Shown: piece by piece, positions 1 to 9,718 of the stretch
Position numbering within the stretch: position 1 is the first letter of the stretch
How the letters are laid out: each line of letters begins with the position of its first letter
Origin: Streptomyces sp.
GTDB lineage: Bacteria > Actinomycetota > Actinomycetes > Streptomycetales > Streptomycetaceae
NCBI RefSeq assembly: GCF_019510245.1
Contig: NZ_JAEKKT010000163.1
Location: 1-49,100 of the forward strand
Direction: 5' to 3'
Length of the DNA: 49,100 nucleotides
Notes under the pieces: generated by a model
What the model was told of the DNA's origin: nothing
Seen by the model: the letters and a program-made list of their open reading frames with translations, nothing else
Database searches by the model: none
Program-made: the position numbers and the translations under genes

Positions 1-932
1 ATGGTGTCGCCGGCCTGCACGGCGGTCTCGGGATCGGGGTTGGGTTCCAGGGCGCCGTCGGCGCGGCGGATCAGCAGGGGCAGCGCTCCCCCGCAGGCCT
101 GTCGCAGGGGCCGGCCCACGAGGCGGGAGCCGGCATCGAAGCGGATCTCCTCGATCCGGACGTCGGAGCTGCCGGCCCGGGTGAACTCCAGGAAGTCCAC
201 CACGTGCGGGCGGACCGCCAGCAGAGCCATCCGCCGGCCGCTGGTGATGTAGGGAGAGACCACGCTGCTCGCGCCAGCGTGGGTGAGGCGTTCGGCCGAC
301 GCCGCCTCCGAGGCGCGCGAGACGATGGCGAGCGAGGGGTTAAGGGAGTGGGCGATCAGGGTGATGTAGACGTTCTCGGCGTCCGAGTCGACCGCGCAGA
401 CCAGGCCGCGGGCGTGCGTGATGCCCGCGCGGCGCAGCACCTGCTCGGAGGCGGCGTTGCCGATCAGGTAAGGCGCGCGATCACGCTGCAGCTGCTCTTC
501 CAGGGCGGCCTTGTTCTCGATGACGACGAAGGGGACGCCCTCGGCCTCGAACTCGCGGGTCACGGCCTGACCGACCCGCCCGTAGGCGCAGACGATGAAA
601 TGGTCGCGCAGCGTGTCGATGCGGTGCTGCATGCGCCGCTTCCTTCCCGCGGGCCCGAACCGCCCCTCCACCAGTGCTGTCCCGATCAGCCCCAGGGTCG
701 CGACGAAGACCGCGACCCCCACCACCGCCAGCGCGGCGGTGAAGAGTTTGCCGGCCTCGGTGAGCCGGTCGGCGCCGGAGAACCCTTCCGTGGTCAGCGT
801 CATCACCGTCATATAGACGGCGTCGGGCAGCGAGAACCCGAGCAGCGCATACCCGCCGACGCCAGCTACGAGCAGCGCCAGGAGGGCGAACGCCGCCAGG
901 AGCACCCGCCGGCCTGTGCGTGACGGCCACAC
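1..932 (-). CDS. TrkA-type potassium channel protein (3' end outside window)
   Basis: The 310 residues visible form a two-helix potassium channel followed by a cytoplasmic RCK/TrkA-N domain. Residues 8-32 and 63-88 are hydrophobic helices. Between them lies a pore loop with TLTTEGF (45-51), a non-canonical form of the usual TVGYG filter. The Rossmann nucleotide-binding motif VCAYGRVGQAV is at 114-124, and the last visible part matches a TrkA-C domain. Such proteins sit in the membrane and pass K+ under control of NAD(H) or nucleotide binding. The GTG start at 932 was chosen because AGGAGG lies four bases upstream of it. The C-terminus is cut by the window edge, so the full length is unknown. 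Nothing links this gene to the defence genes beside it. Confidence 0.88.
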   Translation of the reverse strand, partial: MWPSRTGRRVLLAAFALLALLVAGVGGYALLGFSLPDAVYMTVMTLTTEGFSGADRLTEAGKLFTAALAVVGVAVFVATLGLIGTALVEGRFGPAGRKRRMQHRIDTLRDHFIVCAYGRVGQAVTREFEAEGVPFVVIENKAALEEQLQRDRAPYLIGNAASEQVLRRAGITHARGLVCAVDSDAENVYITLIAHSLNPSLAIVSRASEAASAERLTHAGASSVVSPYITSGRRMALLAVRPHVVDFLEFTRAGSSDVRIEEIRFDAGSRLVGRPLRQACGGALPLLIRRADGALEPNPDPETAVQAGDT

Positions 933-1544
933 AGCACCTCCTGACCCTTCACCTTTGTCTTCAGTGTCCTCGCCAGGCATCGGGGAGCAACACGGAAGCG
1001 GTGCGGCGCCATGGGGGTGGGCGGGGTACGCCGGATGCGCGGTGGACGTACGCCAGGTGGACGCGAAGGGAGGCGGGAGAGCGTCCCGCCGGAGGGGTAC
1101 CGGTGGGATCGTTCGACTCGTGGGCAGCCCCGGTGGCGATGAGCTGTCGATTCCGGGCCCGTGTGTGGCGTAGCTGACGCGTTTGTTTATTGATCTTGGT
1201 TGTGTCCTGGTGTTGCTCAGTTGTATTGAGCGGTAGGTCTGTTCCGTGGGTGGGGTTTATGCGGAGTCGAGTGTCCGGCGCCGGAGGATACGTGGGCTGA
1301 AAACGCTGGATCAGGGCACGGGCCGCCACGTCATCATCGGTCTCCGTCCGCAAACGGACGATGGTGTCCCGCCTCGGTAGCCGGGCCCGGGGGCCCCGGG
1401 GGAGGGGGCGTTACGCCGGCCGGAGCGGTCATATCCGGCGTTATCGCGGAACTGCGGACCACCCGGCCGGACGGACGCGGGCGTGGCCTCGCCCTCGATC
1501 ACGGTTCCTGGTCCGTGGCCGTCCGGTGTTCTCGGCCTTGGGTG
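933..1544. other. Intergenic region, no supported gene
   Basis: These 612 bases separate the 5' end of the channel gene from the 3' end of jetD. No reading frame here has convincing coding character. The part from about 1180 to 1260 is clearly richer in A/T than its surroundings and includes a small inverted repeat, GCTCA(7)TGAGC, at 1215-1231. A GC-rich palindromic stretch at about 1381-1402 could act as a terminator downstream of jetD. The 14-mer at 1163-1176 recurs at 28922-28935 (see findings). Confidence 0.5.
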
Positions 1545-2723
1545 TCATTCCCGGTGCCGTGTCAGTGCCTCTCGCACGGCGGTGATGGCGATGCGCTCCT
1601 GCTCCAGGCGTAGGTGCGGCCGGTAGGCGCCGGTTCGCAGGTCTTCGTCGAGGCGGCCCTCCTCGGGGGTGAGGCGTGTCAGGCCGCCGCGTGCCTGTGT
1701 CTTCTCCTGGCCCCAGTGGGACTCGTGGGCGAGGAGGGTGGCGCGGTCCATGAGCAGTGACGTGGTGTGCGGGAAACGTCCTCGGACCTGGTCCAGGATG
1801 GCGAAGCCATGGGTGTCGATGTCGCCCCAGTAACAGAGGTCGACATCGTCGAGCCAGGGCAGATGACGCAGCAGGGCAGCGGCATATCCGGAGCCGAGGA
1901 TGGCGACGGCGTCGGGGACCGGCGGCAGCGAGAGGTAGGTGATCTCGTTCTCGAGGACGAAGACGGTGCGCACCCCCGGGGACCAGCCGGCCAGTTCTTC
2001 GGCGCGGACGGTGAGTTCGCTGAAGGGCAGGGGAGAGGCGCCGAGGTAGCGCAGGCGGATGTAGATGGGTTTGGTGCGGAAGCCGTACCGTGCGACGAGA
2101 TCGCTCTTCGGTGCGCTGGTGTTGACGCGACTCTCGGGGAGCACACAGTCGAGGAGTTCGGCGAGGATTCCTTTGTTGGTCTCGATGAACTTGGTGTCCA
2201 CGCCCGGAGTGTCGATCTCGCGCAGGTAGACCGCCTCGGTGTCGTGGTCACGGATCCAGCACGTGGTGCGCACGAGCCGGTGCCAGTCTGCGGCGTGGGT
2301 GAGGACCTTCATGGGGTGGTCGGCCATCCACTGTGCGATGCCGGGGTCCTGGCGTGCGGTCTGCTCGTGCAGGGTGTGGAAGTGGTCGACCTGGGTGGTG
2401 ACGCGGAGCAGTGTCCAGAGGCGGTCGCGGGTGTCGACCCAGACTCGGGCCGGAACGGTGTTCGACGGGGTGCCGTTGCGGCCTCCGATGGATTTGGTCT
2501 GGATGCGCAGATGCGGGTGTCGGTCGGGAGCCCAGCACTGGGCCCAGGCGAGTGCCTGCTCGTAATGCTGCAGGGCATCGGCCGCGGTCGGGCCCTTCAG
2601 CGGCACTCCGATGGCTTCGAAGGGGCGTCCGCCCGCGGCGGCGGTGAGGTAGCGGCCGCTGGTCCACTTGCGGCGCAGGGTTTCCACCACATGCTCGGGG
2701 CGGGTCCATTCTGCCGGGGTCAC
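1545..2723 (-). CDS. jetD: Wadjet protein JetD, Toprim-type nuclease subunit
   Basis: A 392-residue protein with the architecture of JetD (DUF3322 N-terminal and DUF2220 C-terminal regions). In Wadjet, JetD is the topoVI/Toprim-like endonuclease that cuts plasmid DNA captured by the JetABC SMC complex. The acidic Toprim pattern is visible: FVLENE (255-260) supplies the glutamate, and CYWGDIDTHG (297-306) supplies the paired aspartates D301 and D303. The GTG start overlaps the jetC stop by four bases (GTGA), so translation is probably coupled. It is the last gene of the jetABCD operon. All motifs expected for activity are present and no disruption is seen. Confidence 0.93.
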   Translation of the reverse strand: MTPAEWTRPEHVVETLRRKWTSGRYLTAAAGGRPFEAIGVPLKGPTAADALQHYEQALAWAQCWAPDRHPHLRIQTKSIGGRNGTPSNTVPARVWVDTRDRLWTLLRVTTQVDHFHTLHEQTARQDPGIAQWMADHPMKVLTHAADWHRLVRTTCWIRDHDTEAVYLREIDTPGVDTKFIETNKGILAELLDCVLPESRVNTSAPKSDLVARYGFRTKPIYIRLRYLGASPLPFSELTVRAEELAGWSPGVRTVFVLENEITYLSLPPVPDAVAILGSGYAAALLRHLPWLDDVDLCYWGDIDTHGFAILDQVRGRFPHTTSLLMDRATLLAHESHWGQEKTQARGGLTRLTPEEGRLDEDLRTGAYRPHLRLEQERIAITAVREALTRHRE

Positions 2724-5700
2724 GACTGCTTCCTCGGGGGCTGGTTCGCCTGCTGGGCTGCTGCCTGCTTGCGGGCCCGGAACTCCTCGATGGTGAGGTT
2801 GTTCAGGCGGGAGCGGGTCTTGTCGGGGCGGTCGACGTAGCCGACGCGGGTGACGTGGGGCTCGATGACGTGGAGTTTCTGGAGCGGGGTGACGACGAGG
2901 AGCTGCAGACCCAGGCGCTGGAACAGGTCGAGGGCGAAGTGGGCGGAGGGGTCGTCACCGCGTCCGAAGGCTTCGTCGATGGTGACGAAGTGGAAGGTCT
3001 TGGGTTTCGCGGCGGTGGGGTCGATGCGGAACTGGTAGGCGAGGGAAGCCGCGAGGATGGTGTAGGCGAGTTTCTCCTTCTGGCCGCCGGACTTGCCGCC
3101 GGAGTCGGAGTGGACCTCGTACTCGGCGTCGTCCTCGCGGTTGAGTTCGCTGGCGGAGAAGACGAACCAGCGCCGCACGTCGGTGACACGGGCGGTCCAC
3201 TCCTTGTCTAGACGGGTGTGCTCCGGGCGGCCCTTGAAGCGGTCGAGGAGCACCTTGACCTGGAGGAACTTTTCCTCGGTATAGGTGTCGTCGGCGTCGT
3301 TCGAGAGTGCTTCGCTGGTGCAGGCGCGCAGGTCGTGCTGGAACTCGCGGATCTCCTTGTTCGGCGTGGGGGCGGCGTTGAGCCGGATGTAGCGGCCCGG
3401 GTTGTAGTCGATGCCGGCCAGCGAGGTGTTGATCACGTCGATGCGCTCGCGGATCTGCTGCTCCTGAGCGCCGAGGCGGGCCTGGAAGGAAGCGATGTCG
3501 CGGATGACGTTGGTGCGCAGGTATTGGAGGAACTGCTCCTCGAACCGGGGCAGGTCCTCGTCGGTGAGCCGGCTGTGCAACGCGCGGTAGCCGTCGGCGG
3601 ATTCGATGGTGTTGTCCAGCTCGGCGGTGTGGACCGGGTACCTGCTGCGGAAGGCGGTCATCAGCCCCGCTGCCTGGCTGCTGGCGTGGCGCAGGGCGTC
3701 GTGGCGGCTGCCGCTGCTGCGCAGCAGACGTGCTTCGGCATGGCGCTCGGCGTCGTCCAGCATCTCCAGGAGTCTGTGCTCGTCGCTGTCGGCTGCGGGC
3801 AGGAACTTCCTCAGGGCTTCCTCGTGCTCCGCCATGCCGTCGAGGTCGCACTGCGCGAGGAACGTGGTGGTCCTGCCCAGCAGGCTGGCGATGTGCTGGA
3901 CGTCGCGGCGCAGACCGCCCAGTTCCTCCTGCCCCGTGGTGAACGTCTTGCTGCTCTGTACGATCTCGTTCTCGGTCCACTGGAGCTGCGCGGTGAGCTT
4001 GTCCAGGCCGGCTTCTGCTTCCAGGGCTTTCTTCTGCTGCTCGAACTGCTCGATGTCCGCGACGGTGCCCCGCCAGTCGAGTTCCGCGTAGGTGTCGACG
4101 CTGGCCAGCAGGGTGAGGGCGGCACTGGTTCCGGCGCGGGCCCGCTGCTGCTTCTCGAGTTCCCGGGTGGCCGTGGTGATGTCGGCGCTTTCGCGGGTGA
4201 GGCGGGTGGCCTCGGCGAGGAGGGCGTCGAGCTTGGCCTGGTTGCTCCAGCCCAGCACCCAGTTGCGCCGGTCGTCGATGCGGTAGGCGTCGTTCTTCTC
4301 GTGGCGGCCTCCACCGCCCTTGACAAGGCCCTGCCGGGTGACGGCGGGCCGGGTGGCGCGGGTGAACGCATCCAGGTCTTCGGCGCACAGGTAGTCGGCA
4401 CGCGAGCGCAGCCGCGCGGCGAGCCAATCGCGGGCCCAGCTGTCGGACTTGAGCTGGATTTTGCCGGTCAGCAGGGTGGGGGCGTCCGGCAGCGTGGTGA
4501 TGGGTGTGTGGGCGGGGACGTGGTAGTAGACCAGTCTGAGGCCCAGGTGACGGCCGTTGACCCAGGCCGAGACGGTGTCGTAGTGGGCGTGGGGGATCAG
4601 CAGGGACAGGGCGAACCCGTGCAGTACGCGCTCGGCGGCGCCGGCCCATTCGGCTTCGTCGTCGCGGACCTGGATCAGCTCGCCGGTGAACGGCAGGACT
4701 TCGTCGGAGACGCCTGCGGCGGTGGCGAGTTCGTGGCGTAGGGCCAGCAACTGGGCGGGGATGCTGGAGCGCTGCTGCTGCAGGCTGGTGATCTCGAGTC
4801 GCAGCGCGTCGGTCGCGGTGGTGTTGTCGTGGCGCGCGATGGCGAGATCGTCGAGTTTCCCGCGGGCTTGCTGCTCTTGCTCCTCGGCCCGGGAGCGGGC
4901 GGTGGAGATCTGATTGGTCCGCTCACGGAAGGAGGCGGCGTCGGGGACGGGATCCATGCCGGCCTGCGTGAGCCAGGTGCTGTACTCGGTGGCGCGCTTG
5001 CGGCGCCGTTCGCGTTCGCGGCCGAGCTCTTCGATCCGGCCGGTCAGGGAGACGAGCTTCTCCCCGCCGACTCCGTCGATACGGCGCCGCAGGCCGTCCG
5101 CCGTCCCGCGCAGCTGTTCCAGCTGTCGCTCACGAGTGGACTGCAGTTCCTCCAGTTCCGCCGCACCGGACATAAGCGCGGTGTGACGTGTTGTGAGGAG
5201 CCGGTAGCGGTGCTGGGCGAAGAACGCGGGGACGGCACCGCGGCGCTTGTCCAGGGCGGTGATCTCCCTTTGGACGGTGTCGTACCGGTCGCATGCCATC
5301 ACGATCGGCGTCAGGTCCTCGATCATCCGACGGGCCCGGACGACTTCGTTGTGGCTGGCGGTGAGCGCGTCGAAGTGGGCGACGATCTTGTCGACGGCCG
5401 TCTTCGCGTCGAACGGCTCCAGCATCCGCTCGCGGACGAACTCGTCCAGGCTGCCCACGGCCTTCATCGACACCGTCTGGTGGAACAGGTCCAGGGCCTG
5501 CAGGCTCGGGATGCCCAGACCTCTCAGCAGCGCCTTGCCGTACTGGGTGTATGTGCTGCCGTGGATGGTGGCCCCGCGCTGTTTCAGCTGTCGGCGCAGG
5601 TCGGTGATGTCGGTGCCGAAGCCGGTGAAGTCGGTGTCGATGGACAGCGGTGCCTCGGCGGTGAGGTAGAACCGCTCGGGCTGCCCGCTGCTGGTCGGGG

Positions 5701-6163
5701 ATGTCCAGTAGAAGACTTGGGCGAGCGTGAGGTGGGTGCCGAGGGCGTAGTTGGCGAAGACGCCCAGGATCACGCTGTAGGACGTATGGTCGCGCAGCCC
5801 CACGGGGCGGGTGGTGTCCGATGCCTCGACGCGCTCGTTCTTGTGATGGCCGAGGACGTAGGACCGCAGGTCGCGCTCCTTGGCGTCGGCGCCCGCCGCT
5901 TTGTTGTAAGCGATTTTGTGGGCGGGCAGAAGCAGCGTGGTGAGCGAATCGACGAGGGTGGACTTGCCCGATCCCACGCCCCCGGTGAGCAGGGCACAGT
6001 GCCCGTCGATGGTGAAGGTACAGGTGGTGCCGTGGAAGGTGCCCCAGTTGAGCACCTCCAGACGGGCGAGCCGGTAACCGGGGCCGACGCCGAACGTGCT
6101 GGCCGACTCTGCTGGCGTCGCCTGCCGGGGGATGAGCGCTGCCGGGTCGGTGGTGAGGGTCAT
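2720..6163 (-). CDS. jetC: Wadjet protein JetC, SMC/MukB-like ATPase
   Basis: A 1147-residue SMC-like ATPase, the DNA-loop-extruding motor of Wadjet. The Walker A motif GGVGSGKST is at 61-69. Near the C-terminus are the ABC signature SGGKSGGQKEKL and the Walker B motif VTIDEAFGRGD. Between them run long charged, heptad-like stretches typical of the SMC coiled-coil arms around a hinge. Family knowledge: JetC dimerises, binds JetA (kleisin) and JetB (KITE) and brings circular DNA to JetD. The ATG overlaps the jetB stop (ATGA), and the stop overlaps the jetD start. The reading frame is intact throughout. Confidence 0.94.
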   Translation of the reverse strand: MTLTTDPAALIPRQATPAESASTFGVGPGYRLARLEVLNWGTFHGTTCTFTIDGHCALLTGGVGSGKSTLVDSLTTLLLPAHKIAYNKAAGADAKERDLRSYVLGHHKNERVEASDTTRPVGLRDHTSYSVILGVFANYALGTHLTLAQVFYWTSPTSSGQPERFYLTAEAPLSIDTDFTGFGTDITDLRRQLKQRGATIHGSTYTQYGKALLRGLGIPSLQALDLFHQTVSMKAVGSLDEFVRERMLEPFDAKTAVDKIVAHFDALTASHNEVVRARRMIEDLTPIVMACDRYDTVQREITALDKRRGAVPAFFAQHRYRLLTTRHTALMSGAAELEELQSTRERQLEQLRGTADGLRRRIDGVGGEKLVSLTGRIEELGRERERRRKRATEYSTWLTQAGMDPVPDAASFRERTNQISTARSRAEEQEQQARGKLDDLAIARHDNTTATDALRLEITSLQQQRSSIPAQLLALRHELATAAGVSDEVLPFTGELIQVRDDEAEWAGAAERVLHGFALSLLIPHAHYDTVSAWVNGRHLGLRLVYYHVPAHTPITTLPDAPTLLTGKIQLKSDSWARDWLAARLRSRADYLCAEDLDAFTRATRPAVTRQGLVKGGGGRHEKNDAYRIDDRRNWVLGWSNQAKLDALLAEATRLTRESADITTATRELEKQQRARAGTSAALTLLASVDTYAELDWRGTVADIEQFEQQKKALEAEAGLDKLTAQLQWTENEIVQSSKTFTTGQEELGGLRRDVQHIASLLGRTTTFLAQCDLDGMAEHEEALRKFLPAADSDEHRLLEMLDDAERHAEARLLRSSGSRHDALRHASSQAAGLMTAFRSRYPVHTAELDNTIESADGYRALHSRLTDEDLPRFEEQFLQYLRTNVIRDIASFQARLGAQEQQIRERIDVINTSLAGIDYNPGRYIRLNAAPTPNKEIREFQHDLRACTSEALSNDADDTYTEEKFLQVKVLLDRFKGRPEHTRLDKEWTARVTDVRRWFVFSASELNREDDAEYEVHSDSGGKSGGQKEKLAYTILAASLAYQFRIDPTAAKPKTFHFVTIDEAFGRGDDPSAHFALDLFQRLGLQLLVVTPLQKLHVIEPHVTRVGYVDRPDKTRSRLNNLTIEEFRARKQAAAQQANQPPRKQS

Positions 6164-6750
6164 GTGTCGTCCTTGGCCGTGGTGGAGGCAGCGTCGCGGT
6201 AGGTGGCGAGGAGGCCGTTGAAGTCGTTGAGGGCCTGGGCGTCGACCAGGGCCTTGATGTGGCGGCGGACCTCGTAGGCGCCGGTCTGTTTCGTCTGGCG
6301 CAGTGCCTTGAGGTCGACGAGCTTCTTGATGTGGGCGTCGATCTGGTCAACGAGCTGGGCTTCGTTACTGCGTGGGGGGAGGAAGCCGCGGACCATCTCG
6401 ACCAGGTCGTCGCGGGTGAGTACCAGGCGCGGGTCGGCGGAGTCGGCGTCGCTGTCCGCGAGCCGTCCGCGCAGCAGGACGAGCATCAGGCTGACGGGGA
6501 ACGAGAGCCGGTGGCGGGTGACCAGCCGCGGCACCGGGACGCCGTCGTCACGGGAATCGAGATCCTGCTGCCGGACGTAGGCGTAGCCCTCGGCGCGGTC
6601 GATGACGACGTCGAGGCCGATCACGCTGAGGTAGTCGCCGATCGCCGCCTGCTGGCCGACGATCTGCTCCCAGACGGCAGGGGCGTCACTCTGATAGAGC
6701 ACGCCCGCTTTCAGCAGGTGAACCACGGGGACGGTCAGGGCGTCGCTCAC
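6160..6750 (-). CDS. jetB: Wadjet protein JetB (DUF4194), KITE-like subunit
   Basis: A 196-residue protein with the size, order and character of JetB (DUF4194). It is the MukE-like, winged-helix KITE subunit that bridges the kleisin JetA to the JetC heads. Helical segments with regularly spaced leucines and a central LPPRSNEAQL region fit the family. The GTG start lies in a four-base overlap with the jetA stop, and its own stop overlaps the jetC start, so all four jet genes form one translationally coupled unit. Identification rests on gene order as well as sequence, because the protein has no catalytic motif to read. Confidence 0.88.
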   Translation of the reverse strand: MSDALTVPVVHLLKAGVLYQSDAPAVWEQIVGQQAAIGDYLSVIGLDVVIDRAEGYAYVRQQDLDSRDDGVPVPRLVTRHRLSFPVSLMLVLLRGRLADSDADSADPRLVLTRDDLVEMVRGFLPPRSNEAQLVDQIDAHIKKLVDLKALRQTKQTGAYEVRRHIKALVDAQALNDFNGLLATYRDAASTTAKDDT

Positions 6751-8216
6751 TCCTGCTCCGCCTTTCCGGCGGCGGTGCCGCCTTCGTCGCGTACGAACGT
6801 CACATGCGGCACTCTCGCCTGCGTGTGCCCGGGCACGTGAACGCGCGGGTAGACCAAGAGGTCGGTGCGGTCCGGGTTCACGATCATGTCCAGGCCGGGG
6901 TGCTCCACCTGGAAGTAGGCGAGCAGTTCCGCCAGCCCCAGGGCCAGCGGGTGGTCGTCGACGATGGCGGCCAGGTTCGCCTGGCCGCTCGGGCTTGCGG
7001 CGACCGCCTCCAGGACATGACCGGCCAGCGCCTCGGTGTCGACGTGGACGCCGGAGAAAAGCTCGGAGATGTCCACCTCCGCGTCCTCGGATTCATCCAC
7101 CGCGACGGTGTCCAGCTCGATGCGTTCGACGGGCATGTACAGCCGTCGCTCCATCGGCAGCGTCAGATGTGCCTGAGGGATGTCCAGCGTCATGCCGGGC
7201 AGGTCGGCTCGGCCTTCCAGGGCGGTGACGTGGCGCTGGATGGAGCGCACCAGCGCCAGTACGCGGCGGTCCTCCGCTCGGCTGCGGTCGACCAGGAAGC
7301 GGCGCAGTTGCTCGGTCAGCTGCCGGACTGTGTCCTGGGTGTTCTCGGCTGCCTCCAGCCAGGCGAAGGGGATCTGCAGCAGGCTCTGGTTGGTCCTGCC
7401 GTCCAGTTGCGGCAGCTGGTTGACCTGTTGCAGCAGCTCCCGCAGTTCCTGCTGGCGGCGGGGGGAGAGGAGGTAGTCGAAGAATGCCTGGAAGCTCTGT
7501 CCCTGATCGGACCGGGCGATCTCGTCGCGGTCCAGCAGGAACGCGGCCAGTTGCTCTCCCTTCCCGCCCTCGGCGGTGGCGACCTGGTGGCGCAGCCGTA
7601 CGTCCAGTTCCCGAAGATTCGCCTCCACCTCGCGGAAGTCCCGCAGGAGTTCGACCGCGGTGCTCTCCACCTGCTGGTAGCGGTCCAGCAGAGCGAGCGG
7701 GGACAGCATGTCGACCTCACCGGCGCGCAGCCGGGCGATCTGGGCGTCGATCGCGTCACGCTCCCGGCGCAGTTCGTCGATGCGTGTCTGCGGATCGGTC
7801 TCCGTTCCGAACGCCATCTGCCGCAGGAGCGCGACGATGGTGTTCAGGCGGGACTCGGTTCCGATGAACGAACGTGCGGGCAGGTCCCGCACCCAGGCCA
7901 CGGCCTTCTCGAGTGCCGCAGTCGCGTCGAAGTGCGCCTCGTCCTCCCCAGGCGGGTAGTACTTACGCAGCCAGCCGTTCTTCGTCCACTCCGCCAGATA
8001 GGCGTCGGCAGGCCGGGGAAACGAGCCGGGCTTTTCCTCGTTGAGGAGGTAGAGCCGGTCGTCCAGCCGGGACTCCAGCACGGTCTCCGGCACACCGCGC
8101 GCGTTCTCGTCGACGAACACCGTGCCGCAGAACGACAGCACCAAAGCGGCATTGTCCGCGCGCAGCAGCACCCACGCCGGATGACGCATGAGCTCTGTGA
8201 CCTGGTCGAAATCCAC
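6747..8216 (-). CDS. jetA: Wadjet protein JetA (DUF3375), kleisin-like subunit
   Basis: A 489-residue DUF3375 protein. The N-terminal pattern MRHPAWVLLRADNAALVLSF is characteristic of this family. The middle is strongly helical, with long charged stretches, as expected for a MukF-like kleisin. It should bind the JetC heads and JetB. GTG at 8216 is preferred because GGGGGG lies four bases upstream; an in-frame ATG at 8234 is the alternative. The 152 bases upstream (8217-8368) are A/T-rich for this genome and contain GAATT-TGCG-AATTC (about 8313-8326). The operon may therefore have its own promoter, although read-through from the helicase gene in the same direction is also possible. Confidence 0.92.
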   Translation of the reverse strand: MDFDQVTELMRHPAWVLLRADNAALVLSFCGTVFVDENARGVPETVLESRLDDRLYLLNEEKPGSFPRPADAYLAEWTKNGWLRKYYPPGEDEAHFDATAALEKAVAWVRDLPARSFIGTESRLNTIVALLRQMAFGTETDPQTRIDELRRERDAIDAQIARLRAGEVDMLSPLALLDRYQQVESTAVELLRDFREVEANLRELDVRLRHQVATAEGGKGEQLAAFLLDRDEIARSDQGQSFQAFFDYLLSPRRQQELRELLQQVNQLPQLDGRTNQSLLQIPFAWLEAAENTQDTVRQLTEQLRRFLVDRSRAEDRRVLALVRSIQRHVTALEGRADLPGMTLDIPQAHLTLPMERRLYMPVERIELDTVAVDESEDAEVDISELFSGVHVDTEALAGHVLEAVAASPSGQANLAAIVDDHPLALGLAELLAYFQVEHPGLDMIVNPDRTDLLVYPRVHVPGHTQARVPHVTFVRDEGGTAAGKAEQE

Positions 8217-8368
8217 ACAACCCCCCGATCGCATGCAAAGTCTGTCCTGCCCCGGGCACAGCAGGTGACGTCACTCTAGAAACCGGCACTCACAAAACCC
8301 GGAAAAACGAATGAATTTGCGAATTCGGCGGGAAAGCCCCGTACTCGGGCGTTGACGTTGCGCGGGCA

Positions 8369-9718
8369 TCATGCGGCGACGCGGTGTCGGGCGAGCTTGT
8401 CCAGCATGACCTGGTTGGCCTCCCACCCGTCAGGGAACTTCGCGCGCACGGAAAGGTGCACCGGGTCGGTGGACGGGTGGCTGTCGAGGAGGTCGGTGAT
8501 TCCTTCGCGGGCGACGACGATGCATGCCTGCCGGTGGCGGGAGGCGAGGACGCACAGCCGCCCGGCCTCCAGATGGAAGGCCGTGGCGTCCCGGCGGCCG
8601 GACAACGGGTGCACGACGATGACGACTTCGAACTCGCGGCCCTGCAACCGGTTCGCAGTGTCCACCGCCACGCCCCGCGCGGCGGGGTTTCCGGTCCGGG
8701 CGAGCGCGGCCCGGACCAGGTCGGCCTGGTCGCGGTGGGCGACGCCGATGGCGATGTGACCGGCGTCCAGGGGCCGTCCGTCCGGGTAGCGCTCGCAGGT
8801 GGCGATCGCTCCGCGGATCAGCAGCCGGGCGGCGAGATCGGCGGCGGTTCGGAGAGTCTCGGTGTCGGTGCGCGGTACGTGTCGGCGGGGCAGTTCGTGC
8901 AGGGCCCAGCCGGTGGTGAACGCCTTGGCGAGGGTCTCGTCCAGGTCGGTGCGGGCGAACCCGGTGGTGCTGAACTCCAGGGCCCGGGTGGCCTCTTCGG
9001 TGCCGGCGGTGAAGCGGTTGAAGGGGTAGAACGCCTGGGCGATGGTCGGTGCGGCCGAGGCGGGCAGGCGCCAGGACACCGGCAGCCGGTGCACGGGGAT
9101 ACCGGGGTTGTGTTCCAGCATCACGCTGACGCCGTTCTGCGTCGGGTCGTGCGGCAGCCCGATCCAGCGCTCGGTGCCGACGATCGTGAACGGGTCCAGC
9201 TGGCCCGGGTCGCCGACGAACAGACCGCGGTCGAAGCGTTCGACGATCTGCAGCAGCATGTCCGAGCGCATCTGGTAGGCCTCGTCCAGGATCGCCCAGC
9301 CGAACGTGGTGGCGTCGCGGACGGTGGCCCACTTGGCGGCGGTGCCGACGACGATCCGGCAGCCGGCCAGATCGGCCAGGGTGCGCCCGATCGTGGTGTT
9401 CGTCAGCTCGCTCAGGGACTGCGGCGGGCTGTAGGTGCTTGCGCTCAGACGGCCGAGGGGAAGGTCGGGATGCTTCTCGGCGAGCCGCTCGATCAGGTCG
9501 TCGACCTGGTTGTTGGTCTGGGCGACGATGATCGGGCGTTCGCCGCCCGCCGTGAGTTCCTGGGCGGCGTCGACCACCAGGGTGCTCTTGCCGGCGCCCG
9601 GCGGGGAGTCGACGACGACGGCCCTGTGCCGGGAGTCGGCCAGGTCGGCCAGGATTGCTGCGGTGGCGGCGCCCGCAGCCGCGGACGCGTCGAACGTGGT
9701 GGTGTCGTCAGTCGTCAT
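8369..9718 (-). CDS. SF1-type helicase/ATPase
   Basis: A 449-residue P-loop protein of superfamily 1 helicase type. Visible motifs are Walker A PPGAGKST (39-46), Walker B ILDEAYQ (143-149), motif III-like GDPGQLDP (169-176), a C-terminal TANRLQGREFEVVIV stretch and motif VI-like ASRHRQ. These suggest ATP-driven movement on DNA or RNA. Substrate and partners are not evident. The ATG at 9718 is inside the last eleven bases of the preceding gene, just after GAGGAG, so it is the fourth cistron of the 13249-to-8369 operon. It lies 152 bases upstream of jetA on the same strand. It may work with the Cas4-like nuclease of the same operon. Confidence 0.82.
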   Translation of the reverse strand: MTTDDTTTFDASAAAGAATAAILADLADSRHRAVVVDSPPGAGKSTLVVDAAQELTAGGERPIIVAQTNNQVDDLIERLAEKHPDLPLGRLSASTYSPPQSLSELTNTTIGRTLADLAGCRIVVGTAAKWATVRDATTFGWAILDEAYQMRSDMLLQIVERFDRGLFVGDPGQLDPFTIVGTERWIGLPHDPTQNGVSVMLEHNPGIPVHRLPVSWRLPASAAPTIAQAFYPFNRFTAGTEEATRALEFSTTGFARTDLDETLAKAFTTGWALHELPRRHVPRTDTETLRTAADLAARLLIRGAIATCERYPDGRPLDAGHIAIGVAHRDQADLVRAALARTGNPAARGVAVDTANRLQGREFEVVIVVHPLSGRRDATAFHLEAGRLCVLASRHRQACIVVAREGITDLLDSHPSTDPVHLSVRAKFPDGWEANQVMLDKLARHRVAA